NCBI GenBank assembly: GCA_028752905.1
Contig: JAQNBH010000004.1
Span: forward strand, 50,260,771 to 50,324,770
Direction: 5' to 3'
Source of the DNA: Cladorhizidae sp. MBARI D1340-BT2
Taxonomy: Eukaryota > Porifera > Demospongiae > Poecilosclerida > Cladorhizidae
DNA length: 64,000 bases
Below are positions 48,641-59,040 of this stretch, one piece after another. Position numbers and translations under genes: made by a program. The notes under the pieces are model-generated. The model saw only the letters and a program-made list of their open reading frames with translations, did no database searches and was not told the origin of the DNA. The number at the start of each line of letters is the position of its first letter. Within the stretch, counting starts at the first letter, position 1.

Positions 48641-50575
48641 TGCTAGTGTTAGGGCCAGGGCAATGGCTAGGGCCAGTGCAGTTGCTAGTGTTAGGGCCAG
48701 GGCAATGGCTAGGACCAGTGCAGTTGCTTGTTAGGGCCAGGGTAATGGCTAGGGCCAGTGCAGTTGCTAGTGGTAGGGCCAGGGTAATGGCTAGGGCCAG
48801 TGCAGTTGCTAGTGGTAGGGCCAGGGTAATGGCTAGGGCCAGTGCAGTTGCTAGTGTTAGGGCCAGGGTAATGGCTAGGGCCAGTGCAGTTGCTAGTGTT
48901 AGGGCCAGGGCAATGGCTAGGGCCAGTGCAGTTGCTAGTGTTAGGGCCAGGGCAATGGCTAGGACCAGTGCAGTTGCTTGTTAGGGCCAGGGTAATGGCT
49001 AGGGCCAGTGCAGTTGCTAGTGGTAGGGCCAGGGCAATGGCTAGGGCCAGTGCAGTTGCTAGTGGTAGGGCCAGGGTAATGGCTAGGGCCAGTGCAGTTG
49101 CTAGTGTTAGGGCCAGGGTAATGGCTAGGGCCAGTGCAGTTGCTAGTATTAGGGCCAGGGTAATGGCTAGGGCCAGTGCAGTTGCTAGTGGTAGGGCCAG
49201 GGTAATGGCTAGGGCCAGTGCAGTTGCTAGTGTTAGGGCCAGGGTAATGGCTAGGGCCAGTGCAGTTGCTAGTGTTAGGGCCAGGGTAATGGCTAGGGCC
49301 AGTGCAGTTGCTAGTGTTAGGGCCAGGGTAATGGCTAGGGCCAGTGCAGTTGCTAGTGTTAGGGCCAGGGTAATGGATAGGGCCAGTGCAGTTGCTAGTG
49401 TTAGGGCCAGGGTAATAGCTAGGACCAGTGCAGTTGCTAGTGTTAGGGCCAGGGTAATGGCTATGGCCAGTGCAGTTGCTAGTGTTAGGGCCAGGGTAAT
49501 GACTAGGGCCAGTGCAGTTGCTAGTATTAGGGCCAGGGTAATGGCTAGGGCCAGTGCAGTTGCTAGTGTTAGGGCCAGGGTAATGGCTAGGGCCAGTGCA
49601 GTTGCTAGTGGTAGGGCCAGGGTAATGGCTAGGGCCAGTGCAGTTGCTAGTGTTAGGGCCAGGGTAATGGCTAGGGCCAGTGCAGTTGCTAGTATTAGGG
49701 CCAGGGTAATGGCTAGGGCCAGTGCAGTTGCTAGTGTTAGGGCCAGGGTAATGGCTAGGACCAGTGCAGTTGCTAGTGTTAGGGCCAGGGCAATGGCTAG
49801 GGTCAGTGCAGTTGCTAGTGTTAGGGCCAGGGTAATGGCTAGGGCCAGTGCAGTTGCTAGTGTTAGGGCCAGGGTAATGGCTAGGGCCAGTGCAGTTGCT
49901 AGTGTTAGGGCCAGGGTAATGGATAGGGCCAGTGCAGTTGCTAGTGTTAGGGCCAGGGTAATAGCTAGGACCAGTGCAGTTGCTAGTGTTAGGGCCAGGG
50001 TAATGGCTATGGCCAGTGCAGTTGCTAGTGTTAGGGCCAGGGTAATGACTAGGGCCAGTGCAGTTGCTAGTGTTAGGGCCAGGGTAATGGCTAGGGCCAG
50101 TGCAGTTGCTAGTGTTAGGGCCAGGGTAATGGCTAGGGCCAGTGCAGTTGCTAGTGGTAGGGCCAGGGTAATGGCTAGGGCCAGTGCAGTTGCTAGTGTT
50201 AGGGCCAGGGTAATGGCTAGGGCCAGTGCAGTTGCTAGTGTTAGGGCCAGGGTAATGGATAGGGCCAGTGCAGTTGCTAGTGTTAGGGCCAGGGCAATGG
50301 CTAGGACCAGTGCAGTTGCTAGTGTTAGGGCCAGGGTAATGGCTAGGGCCAGTGCAGTTGCTAGTGTTAGGGCCAGGGCAATGGCTAGGGTCAGTGCAGT
50401 TGCTAGTGTTAGGGCCAGGGTAATGGCTAGGACCAGTGCAGTTGCTAGTGTTAGGGCCAGGGCAATGGCTAGGGTCAGTGCAGTTGCTAGTGTTAGGGCC
50501 AGGGCAATGGCTAGGGTCAGTGCAGTTGCTAGTGTTAGGGCCAGGGTAATGGCTAGGGCCAGTGCAGTTGCTAGT
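48641..50575. repeat. 42-bp G-rich minisatellite, cassette 4 (about 46 units)
   Basis: Same 42-mer. The marker variant AATAGCTAGGACC occurs at 49415 and 49961, 546 bp (13 units) apart with matching neighbours, so a 546-bp block is duplicated. A near-identical 252-bp start block, containing GTTGCTTGTTAGGG, is seen at about 48730 and 48970. Confidence 0.95.
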
Positions 50576-50661
50576 ACCACATCCTTTTAGTTTATGAGGT
50601 GACTCAGATCTGGTGCCAATACCATTTTGTGTTCTAGAATATTGTGATTTGGACTTAGAGC

Positions 50662-51161
50662 TCCATAGATTCTGCACACTTCACTGTATGGACTTGATAT
50701 ATATCTCAAAAGATAGGTCTCTCTGTGTGCTCTCTCTTGATACTAAAAACTGTTGCATAGGTATAGCCATGCTAAAGTTACAGGCAGTCAAAGTTGGGGC
50801 CCTCATAACCTGAATGTCTATGTGATAATTGAAATACATGTAGTATCATTACTAGAGGAAGCTACTCTACTATGTGAGTATTTTAATTAGGCACTAATGG
50901 CCATGCTCCAGGTGGTGTGTGTGTGTGTGTGTTAGAGATATGTAGAGGGTGTGTGGGCTCCACTGGTGTCCCAACACAACTATGTATATTGTTACATATC
51001 ACATTCCAGGACAACCCTGTGTGCTTGAGGAGACATCCACACCAGCTCCCTGTGGCCCCATATATCATGATGACCTCATCTCTACACTAGCAAGACTTAT
51101 GCAACATTGAGCAGTGGAGCAGGAGACATGAATCAATGGCTGCATACTCCATCATGAGCTT

Positions 51162-51192
<31 letters not shown>

Positions 51193-52002
51193 CCACAGGT
51201 TGTATGGGGCAGTAGCTATTGGTGCACTCACCCTGAAAACCGTGGGCTACCATGAAAGTGCATATCTGTGCACACATTCATGCTGTGCTAGTGATTGATG
51301 TGCCACCTGCAGCCAGTGTAGAGTGATTGCTGAGGGCAGTTTAGTTTGGCCCTACATGGTCATGTATTGGAGCTGCAGGTTGCCATGTGAAGTGGAGTCA
51401 GCCCTCACCTCTTGCTAGTAGCTACTTGCCAGCATCAAGTCTTGAGTGGCTATAAGCACTGGGACTGGTAGAGCTGTACAAACACTACAGATGGGGCCAG
51501 CAGAGTATATGCTTATGTTCCTGTGGGAAGAGGGAGGGGTCTAAATTATATACTGACAAACATGACCATGTGGTTATGACTTGCCTGCTCCTAGATTGCA
51601 CACACTTCACTGTAGATATGCGCAGTATATTGTGGAGAGGCTGGAACATTGTTGATGTTCCAGCCACCCACACTTGCCCAAGTGCTTGACCACCTACTTA
51701 TGTTTGAGCTAATAATGACAGCACTTATTGTATGGGAGAACTCCTCTAGCCTCAGGTGCTAATTTCAATGCCTTGCACTCAACAATTAGCAGCTAGAAAA
51801 ACTTGGGCAGGTGGTTTGGAGTCCCCAACTTTGACTGCCTGTACCTTGGGGGTGCTTGCTTGTACTTATGCAACAGTTTTTAGTATCAAGAGAGAGCACA
51901 CAGAGAGACCTATCTTTTCAGTTCTAGATCAAGTCCATACAGTGAAGTGTGCAGAATCTATGGAGGTCCAAAGTGGTAACCACCACTTTGGTACTATCCC
52001 AA
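50662..52002. mobile_element. TIR element, cassette copy 5
   Basis: Uninterrupted copy. The left TIR (50662 to about 50802) has one subrepeat. The right TIR (51821-52002) ends CACCACTTTGGTACTATCCC, extending the inverted match to copy 3's left end. The hairpin at 51637-51667 has one arm mismatch. The interior lacks any transposase frame. This is the best copy for defining the element's limits. Confidence 0.7.
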
Positions 52003-52200
52003 TTATTCTTTTCTGAAGAGGTATTTCTGGAGAGGTATGCAATGAAGTGGGCGGCTAAAAGTATCGTAACTCAAGAATGATTGACTATAATGAGCTGAAG
52101 CTTGAAATGCAGTTAGTATAATAGTGAAGCTAGTGAATGGCGAAGGACAAAGATTAGAATATATTTTTAGGGATTAAAAAAAGAATTGTCTACTCCACCT
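52003..52200. other. Linker before the 30-mer array
   Basis: Same linker as 1232-1412, with a short GGTATTTCTGGAGAGGTATG duplication at its start and an A-rich extension before the array. No gene seen. Confidence 0.8.
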
Positions 52201-53226
52201 GGACAATGGCTAGGGCTAGGGTTAGTGCTTGGACCATGACTAGGGTTAGGGTTGGGAGGAGGGCCTGGACAATGACTAGGGTTAGGGTTAGTGCTTGGAC
52301 CATGACTAATGATTTGAGTTAGGATTGGGAGGATCAGGGCCAAGGGATTGGCTAGGGCTAGGGCAATAGCTAGGGTTAGGGTTAGTGCTTGGACCATGAC
52401 TAGGGTTAGGGTTAGTGCTTGGACCATGACTAGGGTTAGGGTTAGTGCTTGGACCATGACTAATGATTTGAGTTAGGATTGGGAGGATCAGGGCCAAGGG
52501 ATTGGCTAGGGCTAGGGCAATAGCTAGGGTTAGGGTTAGGGCTTGGACCATGACTAGGGTTAGGGTTAGTGCTTGGACCATGACTAGGGTTAGGGTTAGT
52601 GCTTGGACCATGACTAATGATTTGAGTTAGGATTGGGAGGATCAGGGCCAAGGGATTGGCTAGGGCTAGGGCAATAGCTAGGGTTAGGGTTAGGGCTTGG
52701 ACCATGACTAGGGTTAGGGTTAGTGCTTGGACCATGACTAGGGTTAGGGTTAGTGCTTGGACCATGACTAGGGTTAGGGTTAGTGCTTGGACCATGACTA
52801 GGGTTAGGGTTAGTGCTTGGACCATGACTAATGATTAGAGTTAGGATTGGGAGGATCAGGGCCAAGGGATTGGCTAGGGCTAGGGCAATAGCTAGGGTTA
52901 GGGTTAGGGCTTGGACCATGACTAGGGTTAGGGTTAGTGCTTGGACCATGACTAGGGTTAGGGTTAGTGCTTGGACCATGACTAGGGTTAGGGTTAGTGC
53001 TTGGACCATGACTAGGGTTAGGGTTAGTGCTTGGACCATGACTAATGATTAGAGTTAGGATTGGGAGGATCAGGGCCAAGGGATTGGCTAGGGCTAGGGC
53101 AATAGCTAGGGTTAGGGTTAGGGCTTGGATTATGACTAGGTTAGGGCCTGGACAATAACTACGGTTAGGGTTTGGAAGGTCAGGGCCAAGGGATTGGCTA
53201 GGGATAGGGCAATGGCTAGAGTTACA
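52201..53226. repeat. 30-bp telomere-motif minisatellite with higher-order blocks
   Basis: Units are GACTAGGGTTAGGGTTAGTG plus CTTGGACCAT, that is the 24-mer plus one extra GGGTTA. Groups of two to four units alternate with a block of about 90 bp (TAATGATT, GAGTTAGGATTGGGAGGATC, AGGGCCAAGGGATTGGC and TAGGGCAATAGC). The blocks recur with changing spacing at about 52312, 52466, 52620, 52834 and 53048, that is 154, 154, 214 and 214 bp. Confidence 0.92.
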
Positions 53227-53288
53227 TGTGAATGGGATTAAGGCAAGTATATATGTCCTCCATTCTTGATTATTAAAATCTTATGGTA

Positions 53289-54563
53289 TAGTCAATTCGG
53301 TTTAAAAAAACACGTTTCCCTTAACTTTACCTTTTAAGAGCCAGATTAAAGGATTTACTGAAAACACATGTGCCCTCCTCTAGTACTTTACTATCAAATG
53401 ATGACTAACATAAATAAAATAAAATATCCTATGTCCTATAATGAAATATTAATTAAAATATTTATTAATATGGTGGCTTTTTTAGGGGTAAAAAAAAAAA
53501 TCCGGTTCGGGGTAAAAAAACCCCACTCCTTTAAAAATATCCTAAAAGATAAAATCAAATGTAATTACTTCAATATTTTATCAATTGAATTTTTTTTCAT
53601 TAAAATTTGTTCCAATAGTCCAGTAAATAGTACAATAATGGTTTACAGTTGGTTTTATTGCATTTTCTTAATTGAAAATGTTTATCACTTTTGCTTCACA
53701 CTCAAACTTCAGCAGTGCCTTCCCTCGACTAATTGTTTCCACCACTGGCTGAACAGGGCCATACATGCAACCATCCACTGCTACTATCTCCACATCTTCC
53801 GGCTTTGGCCAATCATAGAAAATGTGTGTTGAGTCTGTGCTTCACTCTCTTTTTTTGAAGGAAGGTAAATTCAGCTGAAGTGGGATCAGCATCTTCGTCA
53901 TCACTGAAAACTTTTGATAGTCCATGTACCATTGATAATCAATGACTAAAGTTAGTTTATTCATATTCAGTTATCACATTATATATATATATACTATTGT
54001 ATCATTCTGTCCATCAGAATGATATAGTCCATGTACCATTCACTAGGTGGTTTATTCAAATAATTCATATTACTCACAATTATGCTCTAACTCACAAATT
54101 AGCATGACTGGAGAAGAAAAAAAATGAAAATATAGTACTTGGGGGGGAAAATAGAAAAAAATTGCAAAAAAACAGCTGGCTTTTTTTAACCCTGAGTGAC
54201 CAAAAATATCTGGGGTAAAAAAAAAGCAAGTCCAAAAAACCCTAAAATATCAGATTTTTTGTTTTTTATAAACCATTTAGTAACTATTTTCTTTTGGCTA
54301 GCGCTCAAAATTTACTAATCTACCTAAAAGTTCAGGTGAGTCAGAAAAAAGTTAATTTCGGGTATTTTCTACATGTTTAGGTTCTTTATTTTGTCATGTC
54401 CTCCATGTCAATATTTTTATACAAAAACACACATTAATGAAAAGCCCATTAAAAGTACTTGACAGATCAAGGATTGCTTTAATTCTTAAAGCAGTTGTGT
54501 CTTCATAGACCCCTGGTCTTTTTTTACCCCAACTTCCCCCCCCCCGGCTACTCCAATTGAATA
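53289..54563. mobile_element. Unclassified TA-flanked transposon, cassette 5 copy
   Basis: 1275 bp flanked by TA (53287-53288 and 54564-54565), with ends TAGTCAATTCGG and CTCCAATTGAATA, homologous throughout to 35860-37029 but diverged and with an extra AT-rich stretch near 54055-54165. Same insertion point as in cassette 3. Confidence 0.75.
53668..53835 (-). pseudogene. C-terminal protein fragment, second copy (unknown family)
   Basis: Counterpart of the minus-strand frame at 36212-36379. It reads DSTHIFYDWPKPEDVEIVAV, then DGCMYGPVQPVVETISRGKA, then LLKFECEAKVINIFN and a stop. Changes from cassette 3 are few (R to H, Q to P, V to I, N to K) and leave the frame open. Immediately upstream this copy has a TGA. 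Family not recognised. Confidence 0.4.
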
Positions 54564-54565
54564 TA

Positions 54566-54870
54566 ACTTGAGAATCCCCTTCTTCAAGGAGAGGAGGGAT
54601 GGCTGCCACCAGGACATGTCTTTGCTTCCACCATTCTGTCACTCCACAGAGACATGTGCTGGCCCCCACAAACATACTCCTACATGTATTGTACATACAG
54701 AATCAGTGGGTGTGCAATATTTAGGGAATAGGGCATCCCATTAGCTCCTGCACTTATGATAGCAGTGGGTTGCTAAGCAACTAGATAATGCACCTGCCTG
54801 TTGAAATGTGTGGTCAAGTGTGAAGAGTATTATACACTGCATTTAATGTTTTTAGATTATTAATCCAATG
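54566..54870. other. Spacer before 67-mer array, cassette 5
   Basis: Standard cassette spacer. No gene seen. Confidence 0.8.
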
Positions 54871-56354
54871 GTGTTGGTCCAGTGTGTGTCCCTATAGAGC
54901 TATGGCCACCTACTTCAACCTGCCTCCACCCAGTGTGGTTGTTGGTCCAGTGTGTGTACCAATAGAGCTATGGCCACCTACTTCAACTTGACTCCAATTA
55001 AATTGGAGTCAAGTAGTGCAGTGTATAATGCTCTACACACTTGTTGGTCCAGTGTGTGTCCCCATAGACCTACTTCAACGTGCCTCCACCCAGTATGGTG
55101 TTGGTCCAGTGTGTGTCCCCATAGAGCTATGGGCACCTACTTCAACCTGCCTCCACCCAGTATGGTGTTGGTCCAGTGTGTGTCCCCATACAGCTATGGC
55201 CACCTACTTCAACTTGCCTCCACCCAGTATGGTGTTGGTCCAGTGTGTGTCCCCATAGAGCTATGGCCACCTACTTCAACCTGCCTCCACCCAGTGTGGT
55301 GTTGGTCCAGTGTGTGTACCAATAGAGCTATGGCCACCTACTTCAACTTGACTCCACCCAGTGTGGTGTTGGTCCAGTGTGTGTCCCCATAGACCTACTT
55401 CAACGTGCCTCCACCCAGTATGGTGTTGGTCCAGTGTGTGTCCCCATAGAGCTATGGCCACCTACTTCAACTTGACTCCACCCAGTGTGGTGTTGGTCCA
55501 GTGTGTGTCCCCATAGACCTACTTCAACGTGCCTCCACCCAGTATGGTGTTGGTCCAGTGTCCCATAGACCTACTTCAACGTGCCTCCACCCAGTATGGT
55601 GTTGGTCCAGTGTGTGTCCCCATAGAGCTATGGCCACCTACTTCAACCTGCCTCCACCCAGTGTGGTGTTGGTCCAGTGTGTGTCCCCATAGACCTACTT
55701 CAACGTGCCTCCACCCAGTATGGTGTTGGTCCAGTGTGTGTCCCCATAGAGCTATGGCCACCTACTTCAACTTGACTCCACCCAGTGTGGTGTTGGTCCA
55801 GTGTGTGTCCCCATAGAGCTATGGCCACCTACTTCAACCTGCCTCCACCCAGTGTGGTGTTGGTCCAGTGTGAGTCCCCATAGAGCTATGGCCACCTACT
55901 TCAACCTACCTCCACCCAGTATGGTGTTGGTCCAGTGTGTGTCCCCATAGAGCTATGGCCACCTACTTCAACTTGACTCCACCCAGTGTGGTGTTGGTCC
56001 AGTGTGTGTCCCCATAGAGCTATGGCCACCTACTTCAACCTGCCTCCACCCAGTGTGGTGTTGGTCCAGTGTGTGTCTCCATAGAGCTACATATGGCCAC
56101 CTACTTCAACCTGCCTCCACCCAGTGTGGTGTTGGTCCAGTGTGTGTCTCCATAGAGCTACATATGGCCACCTACTTCAACTTGCCTCCACCCAGTATGG
56201 TGTTGGTCCAGTGTGTGTCCCCATAGAGCTATGGCCACCTACTTCAACTTACCTCCACCCAGTGTGGTGTTGGTCCAGTGTGTGTCCCCATAGAGCTATG
56301 GCCACCTACTTCAACCTGCCTCCACCCAGTGTGGTGTTGGTCCAGTGTGTGTCC
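54871..56354. repeat. 67-bp minisatellite, cassette 5 (about 22 units)
   Basis: 67-mer units with cassette-specific variants: CCATAGACCTACTTCAACGT units that lack GAGCTATGGC, CAGTATGGTGTTGG, and GAGCTACATATGGCC near 56090 and 56157. This is the last typical cassette component; no 42-mer array follows. Confidence 0.93.
54986..55014. repeat. Perfect snap-back palindrome inside the 67-mer array
   Basis: ACTTGACTCCAATT and its exact complement AATTGGAGTCAAGT are separated by a single A. The left arm grows out of the normal unit (CAACTTGACTCCA), so the right arm looks like a reverse-complement copy of it. Confidence 0.92.
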
Positions 56355-56966
56355 CAATGACAGGGAAAATGAGGAAGATTGTGGGAACAGAATTCCATCA
56401 CAAAATTTGTCTTTTCATGTGTGCATTATGCCAGTGTAAGTGTGTAGACTATTCTAACTGTCAGAACATCACGTATAGATTATGTCACCACGAGGACTTG
56501 ACTCCTACTGTATGTTGATAGGTTGATAAATACCAAATGAACAGAAAAGGTTTCATGAGGTGCTTATCTGCAGGTACGCAGGGCAGACACAAAATATGCT
56601 CCATAAGCTAGAAGAAGAGCTTCTCAGAAATACTATGTCTGAAGGATATCTTGAGTGATTTTTTCAGCCTAGATGTTAACTCTTGCAAGCCAAGAGAGTT
56701 AGCTATCTTCATGGGGGTGTGGCCATGTTCCCCACCACAAGCAGGCAGCTGCCTCCCTATGTATAATTCACTGCTATAGCTGCTCTACCTGAGAACAGGC
56801 CCTGGAGGTGCAAGGGTGTGGTCATGGCAGACTGCAATTTACAATACATGTCATTATGTTTGGGAGAAAGGGCGTGTCTAGTCAGCTTGTTACTATGTGT
56901 CAGGGTGGAAGTTTGTGTGTGTGTGTTAGAGAATATCAAATATTCCTCTGGATCAAATTTTCACCC
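56355..56966. other. Single-copy stretch after the last cassette
   Basis: About 610 bp of apparently unique non-coding DNA. No homology to the cassette and no convincing exon were seen. Confidence 0.6.
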
Positions 56967-57310
56967 AGTGAGGTGTTGGTGGAGTGTGTGTCCTCATAGA
57001 GCTATTGTCAACCTGCCCACACCCGTGAGGTGTTGGTGGAGTGTGTGTCCTCATAGAGCTATTGTCAACCTGCCTCCACCCAGTGAGGTGTTGGTGGAGT
57101 GTGTGTCCTCATAGAGCTATTGTCAACCTGCCCACACCCAGTGAGGTGTTGGTGGAGTGTGTGTCCTCATAGAGCTATTGTCAACCTGCCCACACCCAGT
57201 GAGGTGTTGGTGGAGTGTGTCCTCATAGAGCTATTGTCAACCTGCCTCCACCCAGTGAGGTGTTGGTGGAGTGTGTGTCCTCATAGAGCTATTGTCAACC
57301 TGCCCCCACC
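56967..57310. repeat. 58-bp relative of the 67-mer (about 6 units)
   Basis: Units of GTGAGGTGTTGGTGGAGTGT, GTGTCCTCATAGAGCTATTG and TCAACCTGCC(T/C)CCACCCA. The order of motifs is that of the 67-mer, but TATGGCCACCTACT is replaced by TATTG and GGTCCAG by GGTGGAG. Confidence 0.9.
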
Positions 57311-57707
57311 CACACATGGGAAAATGAAATTTAGTCAAAAAATATTATACAGCTCATGGCAGTTTAAGTGTTGCCTCTATAGAACACTAAATAAATACAT
57401 GTTCAGTATTTAGAGAAACATTTTGAATTGTTGTAGCTAGTGACTAGAATTGTCTCTTCTCCAGATGTCTGTGAGTATTTCAGCCTCTCCAGACAGTCTC
57501 CCTGAGCACAGCAGCTGATCAGCCTCTCTGCCCTCACAGACACTTGCCACGCCCACAGGGAAGTGGAGGAGACCTGGAGAGAGAAGGAAGGGAAGAATGA
57601 AGGCCATGGGCAAGGTCAGCAGCAAACAGCAAGGACACTTGCATAGCTTGAGCTGTGCCCAGTGAGGGCAGGCTAATGGCAGGCATAATCCATAAGCATC
57701 AGGGGGA

Positions 57708-57741
<34 letters not shown>

Positions 57742-58106
57742 ACACACATACACTAGCTGCAGGCTGTGTTGGATGGGACATGTTGGGGCATTCATTCATT
57801 AGTGCTCCTTCACACTTTACTAAAGTGGTTTTGTTTGGAGGACAACCAATATGGGAAGGAGGGAGGGAGCATGCCTAATTGAGGGTCCAGGGGCTCTGAA
57901 TCCCATGAGGGTGTCTGGGCAGGTATTGGGTCAGGGTGATGATGAGAGCTATCTCCAAGGTTGGCCAGCCTCACACCCACCATGATAATGTTGGCTGGGC
58001 CACTTTGGAGGTATGGAGATGCTCACACAAGCCCTCACAGCATCAGACAATGGTTGTCTAGCAGCACACACCAGCCACTCTTACTGAGATACAGTACATG
58101 TTCCAG
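57311..58106. other. Single-copy stretch with a (CA)n tract
   Basis: Non-repetitive except for the (CA)n at about 57709-57752. A short frame MSVSISASPDSLPEHSS after a possible splice acceptor (TTCTCCAG) near 57463 is too short to support a gene. Confidence 0.55.
57709..57752. repeat. (CA)n microsatellite
   Basis: A CA run of about 44 bp with two CATA interruptions. Confidence 0.92.
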
Positions 58107-58542
58107 AAAAACTAGTGTCCATGTGTGTTATGTACTGGCACTGTAGAAAAACTAGTGTCCATGTGTGTTATGTACTGGCACTACAGAAAAACTAGTGTCC
58201 ATGTGTGTTATGTACTGGCACTGCAGAAAAACTAGTGTCCATGTGTGTTATGTACTGGCACTGCAGAAAAACTAGTGTCCATGTGTGTTATGTACTGGCA
58301 CTAGAAAAACTAGTGTCCATGTGTGTTATGTACTGGCACTGCAGAAAAACTAGTGTCCATGTGTGTTATGTACTGGCACTGCAGAAAAACTAGTGTCCAT
58401 GTGTGTTATGTACTGGCACTGTAGAAAAACTAGTGTCCATGTGTGTTATGTACTGGCTCTACAGAAAAACTAGTGTCCATGTGTGTTATGTACTGGCACT
58501 GCAGAAAAACTAGTGTCCATGTGTGTTATGTAGTGGCACTTG
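58107..58542. repeat. 40-bp minisatellite, CATGTGTGTTATG type (11 units)
   Basis: Units of ACTAGTGTCCATGTGTGTTA, TGTACTGGCACTGCAGAAAA. Eleven units, nearly identical; the unit near 58300 is shorter by a few bases, and the last one degenerates at GTAGTGGCACTTG. Confidence 0.95.
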
Positions 58543-59040
58543 TTGTGTTGTTGTCTATCACAGCAAAGAAGTGCAGATATAATGGAGGTGCTTACAGAGG
58601 ACATCCTTCTGCCTGGCTGCACAACCAGATGCCCCTCACTACAACAGGCTGGCCGGTAGGGGAGGGAAGCACACTACGAGTGCAGCCATCAGGCAGAGCT
58701 GTGGCCACAGCAGACCAGAAGCTGACAAGAAGTTCAGACATTCTCAAGAGAGACAGTTTGTAGACTTGAGTGTATTTTATACAGTATCTGTATTGAGTGT
58801 GTGCTCCATCACTAGCAATTCTATGCCACAACTACTGCCTGGGAAGAAGGTGCACACAATCCCATTTTATCCATTCATGTTTGTCACGGGAGCACATCCA
58901 GGGAGATAGATAGATAGATACATCCAGCCAAACATGGCAATATGCACTTTCCAACTCACACTTCAGTGGGAGATCACTTAGCTTGCCACTTGCCAGTGAT
59001 AATGACATATAATTATAATTATAAAGAACCAAGAACAGCA
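58543..59040. other. Single-copy stretch between minisatellites
   Basis: About 500 bp without recognisable genes. It holds a short GATA run near 58909-58922. Open frames across it (58443-58763 plus and 58592-58831 minus) show no recognisable domain. Confidence 0.55.

Noticed and set aside
57437..57799. 120-codon minus-strand frame with a poly-CV run
   Set aside because: The run is the translation of a (CA)n microsatellite, and the rest has no recognisable domain.
58107..58542. CRISPR-like array (also considered for 59041-60890 and 62187-64000)
   Set aside because: Whole units are repeated head to tail with no unique spacers, and there are no cas-like genes. The sequence is eukaryotic.
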